A stretch of DNA of 64,000 bases from Fasciolopsis buskii (taxonomy: Eukaryota; Platyhelminthes; Trematoda; Plagiorchiida; Fasciolidae). Positions 1 through 10,900 of the stretch are shown one piece after another (the stretch's first letter is position 1; every line of letters begins with the position of its first letter). The stretch spans positions 102,952 through 166,951 of the forward strand of contig LUCM01004076.1 of NCBI GenBank assembly GCA_008360955.1. Reading direction: 5' to 3'. A program made the translations under genes and the position numbers. The notes under the pieces were generated by a model, which saw only the letters and a program-made list of their open reading frames with translations, ran no database searches and was not told the origin of the DNA.

Positions 1-1357
1 ACATAACCGCTGGCCACGCCCATTTCAGCAGACACCCTTATATTTTGAATCGCACCATGCGTTCTAGTAACTTCCTTCTCTGAGCCGCTCGTAAGGTTGA
101 TCGCTTCATAATCCGCAGCTGGCAGCTGGGCCAGAATGCCGTTCGTCTTTTTTCTCTCGTTTCCGGGCCATATGGTTCTGCTTGGATGGAAACACATAAA
201 CCATGTTCTGGATACCGCGGTTTCGGCGCGGGTGCGAGTATCCGATCCTGGAAAAATGATGTATGCCTTACCCTATCCATGCCATATTTGAATTCCTTCC
301 CCCACACTACGAGTACACTGGCGTTACCACAATAGTGCGGGGCGCGGTCATATCCACCGCTTTGGCCGGCGCATATCGGGCGGGCAGCTCGGCTGCAGCG
401 GTGTGCGGGTGCAGCTGGGTTGGCGGATTACACCTCCTCCTGCGTTCACCCTCTAACGGTGTTTTTCAGGTTGGGTGGCCAGCACTGGGTCGGTCCCACC
501 CAATAGCACTGTTGTGGTAAACAGCACTCCAGCTCTTGTGTTCACGTGCACCATTTTGTACTGGCTTCCTCATGCTCCTCCCCAAATTCTTTTGCCAAAA
601 CCTTACAAAATGGACTCACGAATCGACAGCATTTTTATTGGCATCTGATATAAACCGACATTCACAATGCATATTGACATCCGAAAACAGCTGCGGACCG
701 TCATTTTTCATCAACCTCTATTCTGGTCTGCGGAATTTGGCAATAGACCGATGCTCCTGGTAACAGTTCTTCACACGAGTCCACCAGACATTGACCCATT
801 TGACTCCGGTTCTTCTTCTTTTCCAACGCCACCTTCGTCTCTAGACCAAGCCCAAATTTATGATCGCAAGATTGCTCGAAACAAACCTCATGTATTAGTA
901 TTACGATGGCACAATTCCCATCCATTGTCGCCGCTTTCCTTGTTTAGCGGGCTGTGCTTTCAGGTTTTTCTAGTTCTACACTGCCTTTTTTGATATACTG
1001 TCTGGATTTTACTCACCTCCATTCCGTTATCACATCCACATCGATCTTCATCTTTACCATATTTCTCTCTTGAGTTTTGGGAATCCGGGCCCACTGGCGA
1101 AAACAGCCATTGACTTCCTGCCTAATTGTGCGCTCGATGCGCATCTTTGAAGCATCCAAACATAGTATCACTCGCAGTTCAGGAGTGGTAATCAGTCGCA
1201 GTCGTGCCCAACAAATCACATTGCCTGATATGATCTTGTGTGGGAAACCACATTGCACTGCATATCTAGCTTATGTTTTTCGTGTCTGCACTGCGCCTTC
1301 CCTGCACAATTTTGCTCTTGTCTTGCTCATGACTCTCGCAAATCGATAAGTATACAC

Positions 1358-1399
1358 TATTATTATTATTATTATTACTATTATTATTATTATTATTAC
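1358..1399. repeat. (ATT)n microsatellite
   Basis: About 14 copies of ATT/TTA, interrupted once by ACT. The tyrosine-rich or isoleucine-rich translations across it come from the repeat and are not a gene. Confidence 0.95.
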
Positions 1400-1924
1400 A
1401 GAGGTATTAGCGTTTGTCCAGGCTTTCTTTTCCAAAGTTGTCAAATTGGTAGAACCAAGGTACGGAAGCGCAGAAAGCCTGGCAGTATCACAAGACTGAT
1501 GCGTCTTCATCGTGAACGTGGTTAACAGGATTCATCAAAGTTTAATTGGACGGTCCATTGTGCCGCGGCAGCTCTAGAGATCAAAGACGCTCGGTTTGGT
1601 TGGAAGTGACCATTGGCCCACAGAAAACCGGACTCAATCACCCACCTGCACAAGGCCAAAACAAAACCTCACCTCGATTACCTTATACATGCCTGGTATC
1701 CTGTGTTCAAAAAGGACGCCACTGGCCCTGACTAATGGTAGCGATTACCTGCGTAAGCGATTGATGGGTAAGGAGAAAATTCAAACGACCAATGGCTCCG
1801 TGATTGAAATTTCTTCTTTTCGGCCGGAAGGAGGCAGTGTTGACTCTATGTAGGCCTTCAAGATTACAAACGGTTTGTCGGGTCCTAGTCCAGACAATCA
1901 TTTTGCAAGAAGTAAACTCTCAAA

Positions 1925-2085
1925 CACGTGGCCATAAGAGTAGGCTTACGAAGCAACGTTTTTTTATTCATGACGCATTTCCTTTGGAAAAGGGTCGTTG
2001 ATATATGGAACCAACTGTCTGACTTTTAATAACGAGGCTGAGCGCGGTCCCTTTTAAACAAGCGTTGGACCGAAAAAGAGGTGCA
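1925..2085 (+). mobile_element. Possible C-terminal scrap of a CR1/jockey-like LINE
   Basis: Plus-strand frames contain RVVDIWNQLSDF, then after frameshifts GPFKQALDRK. This resembles the usual end of CR1/jockey-type LINE ORF2 proteins (RVV..WN.LP......FK..LD). At least two frameshifts and stops separate the pieces, so it is a relic. The match rests on motif memory only. Confidence 0.4.
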
Positions 2086-5000
2086 GTGTGTCCGTAGGTA
2101 AAGGGTTAACCACTGAAAAGTTTTCGGTTGTAGATCCCATAATTCCTAAGCAAGCTGCAATAGCTTGTGATCCGAAATATCTCTCACCGTCCTGGTGAGA
2201 TGAGGTATTCCGTTTCCTGTTTCTTTTAGAGAGACTCACATAATTGGATCTAGAAAAGACCGGTGCTCAGACGAGGTGCGTATCATGGAAAGAGTTCTGG
2301 ATACCCGAGCAGTGCTATCCGAAACTTGTCGTGCGAAACCTGCTCTGAAATGTTCTGGGTTGAACTGAACCGCATTTTGCCCCACGGTGTCAAGGTCAAG
2401 TAACATCGGATGATTATTTGCGGTATTTTAAAGCCAGATTTGACTTATCGAGTATTAGAAAATTGGAAACGAGTTGTACTGAACAGCAAGTTCGACGTTT
2501 ATGACCCACTGAAACACTGATAATATATGAAATTCCCCTGTGTTACTGTTTTACTGTTCGATTTGCCTACCCTAGATGCGGAGTAAAGAGTCTTTGCTTC
2601 GCATTTCTAATGGAGGTGCATTATTTCTAAAAACGTGTCATTTGTTAGAAGTTTTAATTTTAGTTTAGAGTATTTATACGGCATATTCGCGCACGGATGG
2701 AAACTAGTAGCAAAAACATTAAGTGTTTTGACTGCTTTTTGCCGCTTCCTGTGTCGTAGTTCGTGGAACTGGTTTTCAGGTTCCGGTAATACTCCTTAAA
2801 TGTGATACTGTTAATGTACCTTTTCTACGTTTTCAAAAGATGTATCCGTGACTATTATTTGGGATACTTTTACCGGAATCTTAACCTGGGGTCAGCAGTC
2901 TAAGTCAGATAATTTTGAGGATTTGAAAGCTCCAGTCGTTTGACATATGCGAATTCTAGCATCACCGCTATTCAATATGAAGCCCTCAACCCTACGGTGC
3001 CAACCCTACACAATGCTGTTTTTGGTGACATTAAGGAAAATCATTAATGAGTGAAGGTTATTGTAATTAAAAACTGTGATGTTTATAAATATTATGCAGC
3101 TTTTCGTGCAAACCAAGTAATTTTGGGGAAATATGCACTAACATGTACCAGAAAAATAATTTATTGCATTTTCTTTTAATTTTTTCAAATGCTTTTATTA
3201 CTTCTTCGGGAATTTGAAAGCCATTATTGGGAAGAATTATGGTGAGCTGAACAGAATTGATAGTGAACGCGGGGCAAAAGTCTTAACCACCATCGATTTT
3301 CGGCAAAATGTGTACATATGTCTAGTGTTTTCTCCGTGGCACAATGAGACTCAAGCGGTTGCAAGGGAGTTCTTCAGGCATAAAATTAAAGAACCCAAAT
3401 TCGTTCCGCCATTACTCAGCGTGGACTGAATTGAAACAACGTGGGTTTTGCCTATTTGGCAGTACTTCAATGGATAAAAATTTCTAGCTACCGGTGAAAG
3501 ATCGGATGTACAGATCAGGCTTGCTGTGGGAAAAAGATGAAAAACTTAGGAGTTAAAACTAGGCTACGTCACAAATCTTCTCTACTGATAAGGGTGAAAT
3601 TCTTTATTTCAGTACAGCGCCACTTTTTCTAGCTTTGTTTAAAGACACTAGACTGCCGATTTCCACTTTACCTCATTATAGATTGGAATACTTTAACTTG
3701 AACCGTCGGAAACATGGTCTCTCCTTCAAGACTCTCCATGAATGGTCTCATTTCTGTTTTAAAAGGGGTCGCTCAAACGTATTCAGAAGGCCATTCCGGT
3801 GAATTTCAAGGATGTACTCTTTGCCATTTGCAGATGTTAATATCAGCAACAGTCAAAAATATCTTTGAGTTGTTCATTACCACGGTTAACTAAGAAAGGT
3901 AAATCTTGTATTCGCTAAAATAAAAGAGTGATTCTAAGAGTTTTCAAGATGTCACAACTCATTAGTAGGCGCGATCCTCTGAACATAGTTTATTTCAACA
4001 TTTCGCTACATTCCTTTTTTAAAACACAAGTTATTTAGCAGGATATAGCATTTAGAGGATAGTCTAATGTGTTTTGCAGCTTTTGCCATCTTAAATGACA
4101 AAAACATTGCATTAATATGTCCACAAGACTAATGCTTTCCTACTGAGTCCGGAAAAGGTGCTCCCTCATGGTCTACTGTTTTGGTCACCATGGTGAGAAC
4201 CTTATTCCTGAACTCTTCATATTAAAATGAAAACAATCGATTTAGTATTTCTGGGTATGAAAAGTTTTTCTATAAGTGTTACCGGTAAAAATCAATGAAT
4301 TTTCCTCACAAGGATGACATAGGTCTACCAGCTCCCAAAAATCTCAATTTCCATCTCTCATTTTTGCTGTATCCCAAACTAATTTTTTGACAAGCTCTCC
4401 TTAGATGTACGAATTAATGGAAAACTCGAGGTCTTTTCCCTTTCGATTAAGTTGAGCGTCATTACTATATCTTTATTACGTCAAATATATGAAAGCTTCA
4501 AAAGTGAATTTTGTTTTTCATATGCCCCTATTAAAATAACACCAAATCATCGACATGACTTACCTAAGTTGCAAAAATGATTAGACCCGTATATTTCTCA
4601 GGAGCATGTAATTATAGCTCTCTTATAGTCCACGATTACATGGTAAACAGTTATCGTCTACATTACAACTTTATTTCAGTTTTGTTTGCTTTACTTTCAG
4701 AGATTTTTTTGTAAACGTTTGTTTTTCCGAAGCTTTATTATCAAACCTTATCATTTATCATCTAGCTTTCTTGGGCATAAAACTCAAAATGTTCCTAATA
4801 AATTCATTTAAAACTCGCTTTGTCATAAAATGCTCAACGGAAGAATGCAAATAACAATGTCGACTTTGAATAAATATTCAAAAATAGAGAACGATGCAGT
4901 CAAAAACACTAGCTAAAATAAAATTACCGTTAATCCTGCTAAGAATTTTTGAAAATAGTTTTTTAAGTGGATGCATTTCCACAGAATCGCAGCTAGCTAC

Positions 5001-5409
5001 TTATGTCTGAAAAAAACCATTGGATTTCTGGAAGCCGGCAATTTGCCCTTAGGGAAAGTGATTGAAGCTATTTTAGAGATAAATGTGCACGACCAATATA
5101 CTCACTAAAGCTGTTTATCTGTAAGAGATTCCTTTATTATTTGAAAGGTGAGCAAAAATCACTGACGAGAATTGAAAGGTTTGCCTCCAAAGTAAGCCAG
5201 CTAGTTCTGTACTGTACTATAAGATCTGTTTTTAGATATTTTGCATAATTAGTGCGTATAATTGCATAATAATCAGTCTCTGTGGCTTCAATAATTTACA
5301 AGAGTTTTTCTTAATTATATGGCTTTAGCCATTCTTCAGAAATTTTCACATTCACTTTTGCTTTTCAATTTTGTTATCGAGATGATGGTAGCAATTATTT
5401 TGTCGTCAT

Positions 5410-6197
5410 TTGGCGTTGATATTTGTTTGGAGAGGAAACTGTCTGCTTAATAATACGCGAGCAATTATGTGCTGTTTGGGGAAAATCCAGGTACACTGCA
5501 TGTTTTTTAATCATCCTATCAGCGGTGTAGAAATGTTTGAGGCGAGTTCCGCACCGACCCAAAGTGAACCTTGTCCTGGTAGAGTAACAATTAGGACAGG
5601 TAGATAGATCTTTTACATGGGTAGTGGTATATTATCTAGTCGCCGTATGTCGAGCAAATTCTCCGCGAGCACTCAGAATGCTTGATGGGCATTCACCAGT
5701 GTGAGGCTTCCAAGGCGCCGACGTATTAGCCGGCTGCAAATAAAAGACTGGGAACATGCAGCAGAGCTGAAGTCTGTAATACAATGCGCCTCATAAATGT
5801 GAACAGTGATGGCAGGTTTGCGAATTTTTTCGGTGTTTGAACATTGTAGTCTTCTTAGAATTGGTAGAATATTGTAGGGTAATTTCTTCATTAACTCAGA
5901 GGTTAGGCGTGATACATTGGATCTTGCGGTCCAACCTTAAGGGCAGGCATCGAATCAAGATAGGTTAACGTGATTGGTTCAAGTCTTCTGCATGCTGAAA
6001 AAAACAACTGCCCTGTTGTACGCTGTCCTACAAAGCGGGTCTTGGATGGAGAAAAGAGAGAGTTGACCGTAGCTGATTTGACAAAAGATATGAAATCTTT
6101 GGCCAGTGGACTGGATCGTGCGGGTGCAGTTAGGTTACCCAGATAGGGTCTACGAGGTTCTCGCGATTGGTGGCCGGAGACACTAGGAAATGCTGCC
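5410..6197 (+). mobile_element. LINE reverse-transcriptase 3' relic (degenerate)
   Basis: Plus-strand frames carry, in the right order, pieces of the C-terminal part of a fluke-type LINE ORF2. An ..APTQSEPCPGR.. segment near 5560 corresponds to the region after the catalytic box. RMSSKFSASTQNA then WAFTSVRLPRRRRISRL (5645-5735) matches the usual 'arIqkArlAF..lr.LwrrrdI' block. LRIFSVFEHCSLLRIGRIL and NFFINSEVRRDTLDLA (5815-5930) match 'LlVFdhrCLR.I.ri......seVRrr.Lg'. A tail near 6075-6185 (MKSLASGLDRAG...GLRGSRDWWPETL) matches the end of the protein. Stops and frameshifts are frequent. The catalytic RT core and the endonuclease are absent, so this is a 5'-truncated dead copy. Confidence 0.7.
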
Positions 6198-7805
6198 TAA
6201 CAGTGCAATCAACGCTGGCCTTGAAACCAAAACTTCCCCACTCTCTCAAAGTTGCCGATCTTTCTCGTATGAGTAAATGGTGCTGTGCGGTAGCAACAGA
6301 AAACCAAACATGTTATTGGAAGTTGAAAGGTTGTTAAAACAATATTGAACAAAGGTGATGATTTATGCGGTATCCAATGCTTCTTTGGTCGATGTTTTAT
6401 GTGTGGATATCTTAACACGGGCAGAAAAGATGTACCATCCCAGCCTAGTCAACCTAGTAAGCATCTTGTTTGAGATGGTTTCAGTCCGTTAGATCTTATG
6501 TTGATCCGTCATCTTGCGCACGTTTCACTAGTATTAGTATTTCTAGTAATAAAACAGCAAATACTAACGTTTTGGCAGCCATCTACCTGCTAATTGGCTT
6601 GCATACCCTTTTGGCACTTTTGGAGTTAACTGCTAGATTTGCATATTAGAACTTGAACATTTAGTAAGCAGTTGTAAATAAGTAAATGATTTTTCACAAA
6701 AACTAACTAGGTTCGGACAAGACCCTCGCATTTTCTAAACTGATTTGCAGTGATAAGCTCTGCACATCAAAATTCTGGTTTTGTCCTAATAATAAATTAG
6801 ATATTGTACGGAAAATTTCAGTGAATTTCTGATGTTACTAATTACTGGGTAAGGTCTCATGTATGATTGCTTGTTCTTCGTTGCTTGTTGTTGATTCGCT
6901 GAAATCTTAAATTTGGATGGCCTTAAAAAACGAAATTCGCCAAAGTCTGGCATCCTTGCGAGCATTCCAGACATTTCACACTAGTTGGTTTGACAGTTCG
7001 TCCCAGATACTCATGTAGGACTTATAGGTATTGGTAAGTCAGAACTGAATAAGAAGAAGAGTTTACTAGAGGCGAACGGTTCTGCAATTGGATCATCCGA
7101 GAGTACTTTACCTAGGTTTTGCAACAACTGTTAGTCTTAATTACGTAAACCCAAGTCCCAGCGTTCTAATTCTTAGGAAGGCCTAATGGATAGTTAAAAT
7201 TCTACTTTGAGTTTGCCATTTGGATTTCTCTAGAATTCTATTCCTGAAATCGTTTCATTATGTTTTTTATAAAAATATGTTATGAGTCGACAAGTTTTAC
7301 ATGGCAGGCAAAATTAATTGCACCACTTCGGCATCTGTGTGAACAGAACTTTCGCAAAAAATAACTGGTGGCATTTTTGCGACAACCGGTCTTTTTAACA
7401 CGAGGTTTCTCCCCAAAATATAATATTTCAAAGGTAAAACCGTTACACCATTTTTTAACGAAATCTCTAGATGTAATCGTTTCACGTTTTTTGCTTGTGA
7501 TCATTATTTGCTCTAGTTTGAGATCAATTTACCTGGGCTAGCTTAGTTTCAGTGTAACGAAAAAACCAAGCTGTTAATCAGCCTTGACGCACCCATTGTG
7601 GAAGATGCGAATGCGTACATGCGGCTAAATTTCTGGCAGATATTTAAATAAAAATCGTATGAGTAAAACCAGTTTGGAGCAATACTCATTGAATTTGAAA
7701 CTTACAAATATGAGAAGCCCGACGAATATTTTTATTTACATTCTTCTGAGATTGAAATGTCTGAAAATTGTAATTAGAAGTTGGTTATGCTTCAAAAGTT
7801 GCACA

Positions 7806-7862
7806 TTTGTCTGCTTTCAGCATTATATGTTTATTCTGGTCAGAAATTGAAGGAAGGTAGCC
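7806..7862 (+). promoter_or_regulatory. Probable 5' UTR with upstream splice acceptor and uORF
   Basis: A strong acceptor (TTTGTCTGCTTTCAG, AG at 7819-7820) lies 42 bases before the ATG at 7863. It could close a 5'-UTR intron or accept a trans-spliced leader, which flatworms use; the sequence alone cannot decide. A small upstream ORF (ATG at 7827, seven codons, stop TGA) sits between the acceptor and the start codon. Confidence 0.4.
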
Positions 7863-7930
7863 ATGCTATTTTATCAAACTTTTGCCGTTTGGCTGCATTT
7901 GTGGATTGCATTTAATTTTGTTCAGTATGA
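7863..7930 (+). CDS. Exon 1: start codon and signal peptide
   Basis: The ATG follows GGTAGCC and opens a 22-codon segment with the hydrophobic core FAVWLHLWIAFNFV, which looks like a secretory signal peptide. It ends at a near-perfect donor, GA|GTAAGT, in phase 2. The intron that follows is 55 nt with a clean TTTCTTGTTTTAG acceptor. The start was chosen because it gives a signal peptide, has a strong donor, and joins in frame through the microexon to the first LDLa exon. No cDNA evidence is available here, so exon 1 is an inference, though a specific one. Confidence 0.6.
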
Positions 7931-10900
7931 GTAAGTTAACTTATTTATAAATTTTCCCAAAACGCAAATGACTTTCTTGTTTTAGCGAATCTTTACAGCT
8001 TTTCAAAGGTATATATTTAGCTTTTTCAGCTAAAACGTTTTTAGCTCGTTGTCTTACTGGTTTCTCATGTGATCGAGATCGTTGCTTGGACCGCTCGGCT
8101 TTGTGCGATGGAAATTTTGACTGTATAGACCGATCAGATGAGTCACATTGTGGTAAGTGACAAGGTCTCTTTGCTTGTTTGTTTACCTTTCAGCTTATCC
8201 ATTATCTGTCCGTCTATCTGTTTCTATGTTTAACCATTATCTTCAGTTAAGCATTATTTGTAACCATAAAATCCTTTTTCTGTAACTATTCTACAGCTCC
8301 TTGTAATTGGAATGAAATCCGCTGCATTGGCGGAAAATGTATTCCACGGACAGACCTGTGTAATGATCATGTTGACTGTCCTTCGGGAGAAGACGAACGT
8401 CCTTCATTTTGCCGTAAGCTTGTTTTGGGATCAGCCACATACAGTAACTTTCTGCATTGAAGTAGCTCACAAATGTCCAAACGCTTTCCTCTGTCAAATT
8501 GCTTTGGACACATGTATTGCCAAACCGTGTTCCGGTCAACCTCAGTGTGCAGACTACAGCGACCAAGATCCAGATGTGAGTTCTGGAATTATTTCCAGAC
8601 CAAATCTTATTGATTTGTCTCAGGTTTGCTCGGCAATAAGTCGAATGCGCCAAAATGTTACCTGCCAAGTCAATGAGTTTGCATGCCATTCGGGTGGTCA
8701 GTGCATTCACCAGTTTTATCGATGTGACGGAGTACAGGATTGCGCCGACGGGTCAGATGAAACGGCAGCTGCTGGCTGCTCCCACTTTGTAGGTATGTCA
8801 CTTGTTGACTGTAACCGAGGTTTTGCTTTTATTTCTTAAATTACTTCTCTAGTTTGTTAAGGTTTTAACGGATTTATCCACTCTTAACAAAGCTACGAAG
8901 CTTGGAATCCACAAATATGAAGAATTTTGTACAAGTATCCCATTTGAATCGTTAGGAGCGTGAATGGTTGATAAGTCCACTTAAGAATCATATAGTGAAT
9001 TGTGGGACGATTTTCATCGGTCAAGCAAGGCTAAATTTTGTTCATCCATTCATATGCAAAACACACTATTGAGAAGAAAAATCAATACTTTCGGGCCTTG
9101 TGTCCCATTTCTCAAGGTTAGCCTTGCCTGACCGACGTAAATCGTCCGACGAGTCACTATATGATTCTCAAATGGACTTATCATCCATTTACGGTCCTAA
9201 AGATCCAAATGAGATTGTAGTGAGAAAGTAAGAGAGGAGCGCGGCGCACCAGTGTAGGGATGGTTGGACAGAAGTATACCCGGTACGTATATGTGAAGAG
9301 CAGCGATAACCGCGAAACCAGTCGTGTGCCTCGGGGAAATTTTGTTCTTTGATCCATATGCGGAACATACCACTGAAAAAAGCCAATAAAGAATTTCTCC
9401 CGCACTTCAAGCTTAGAGGTTAACTCGTGACACCACAGTCACCGTTTCTGGATATTTCCTCAGTGGTTTCAAATGACATCATGCTAGAAAAATTGGCTAC
9501 CACATTCACACACTTTTACGTACTCAGTAAAAACTGGCATTTTAGCTTGAACGTGGTAGTTAACATGAATGACTAACGAAATCCCGGAAATAGTGCAAGT
9601 GCAGAATCTAGCGCAATCAGTTTTCTTGGAATAAAGGCAAGGGCACACGCTGACTGCTGACTGAATTATGATAGCTGAATGACCAGCACAAAAGGCTTTT
9701 TGACAAACGAGGGCAGGAGGGCGAAGGACCAGCAGAAGTGCAAGGAGTAGTAGAACAGAAAAAACATTGAGTAATACCAGCAGTAACGCCATAAATTGGC
9801 TAATCTCAAACATCCAGCACTCCGTATCGGGTTCTAAGCCAGAAGATCTGGGAAAATTTTGCTACGTGCAATAAAAAATTCGACTTGGAGTCACATTTGA
9901 GAAAAGAAGGTTGAAGTGCAGATTGCTCGTTGCACTTCAGGTGCATCGCGTGAGCAAAGCATACGCACAAATTAGAAATTTGGTAACCTTTAGAATTTCC
10001 TGGGAAACAGGATGAGCCAGTTTAAGCTCCGGCTGCATTAGTCTGTCAAGGAGATGGCCGACCCTCGGGAGTGTGTTCTGGGTATGAATAATTTATAACG
10101 GTAGTTTTTTCAGCTGCTGCCAGACGTTTGGGTACTAACTTTGTACTCATTTTATACCTATACCTAGTAACAGAATTCAGGAGAATTACGATGCTGACAT
10201 AGTCACTGCACCCACTGTATGGTCAGTGGCACGCTATTCCAATGCGCATTGAGTAGGGGATTTCTTTACTGTTGTACCTGGTAAGAACGCTACTGAAAAC
10301 CTTCCAAATGTCACATGAGGACCGGCTCAAAAGGATGAACACAGGATTACATGATTTTAATATCACCCATCCGCACTTTGCCTCAACAAAACCCCACAAA
10401 CAGCAAATCATGAGTGTTCATCTTGCATTAGCAATTAGGGTTAAGTTTCATGGCAAAGAGGACTGCTCCAAAAAAGAAATGAGTGGTCTAACCGAATGCG
10501 GTAAGCTTTGTCTGATATCTCTTCGACCAAATTTCCGGTAACTGTAACTCGATTTCAGAGCATCAAGGCTAGACGTATTAATCTGAAAATGACCAAAGAT
10601 AACCCGCGAACTATGGTATAGATGTTGCAAAGCCAAAGAGAGTTATTATTCCCGTTTGTTGTTGCATTTTTCTGGCAACCATCGGCAACCTGCGTCTCAT
10701 CCGATCATCTTAATCAGTTACAAACAAACATATACATGGACGAAACTAAGCGCATCTAATCGATCTATACTGCAGCACTGCAGCGTTATTCCTGAGCATC
10801 TCTGCTCATCTGAAGAACGTTGGCCATTTCATGCTCGCTGTGTACATCTTTCACTGAGTGTAGCATGTCTGATTGCAGAATAAATTAGGTATCGAATTTA

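Larger units (their letters stand above)
1..7819. other. Upstream intergenic DNA, no supported host gene
   Basis: This is AT-rich DNA, especially 2.4-5.4 kb. No ORF has recognisable domains or a convincing exon structure. It contains an ATT microsatellite, a possible CR1-like LINE tail near 2 kb and a clear LINE reverse-transcriptase 3' relic at 5.4-6.2 kb, listed separately. No LDLa-type cysteine pattern was seen here, which supports placing the receptor gene start at 7863 rather than upstream. The promoter was not identified; a TATTTAAATA stretch near 7640 is the only TATA-like string close to the gene and is weak evidence. Confidence 0.6.

Noticed and set aside
1238..1525. ORFs spanning the ATT microsatellite
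   Set aside because: Poly-tyrosine or poly-isoleucine from the repeat; not a gene.
3214..3429. 71-codon ORF in AT-rich upstream DNA
   Set aside because: No domain, signal peptide or splice support; consistent with a random open frame.
8291..8710. 139-codon minus-strand ORF
   Set aside because: Antisense shadow of LDLa exons 4 and 5.
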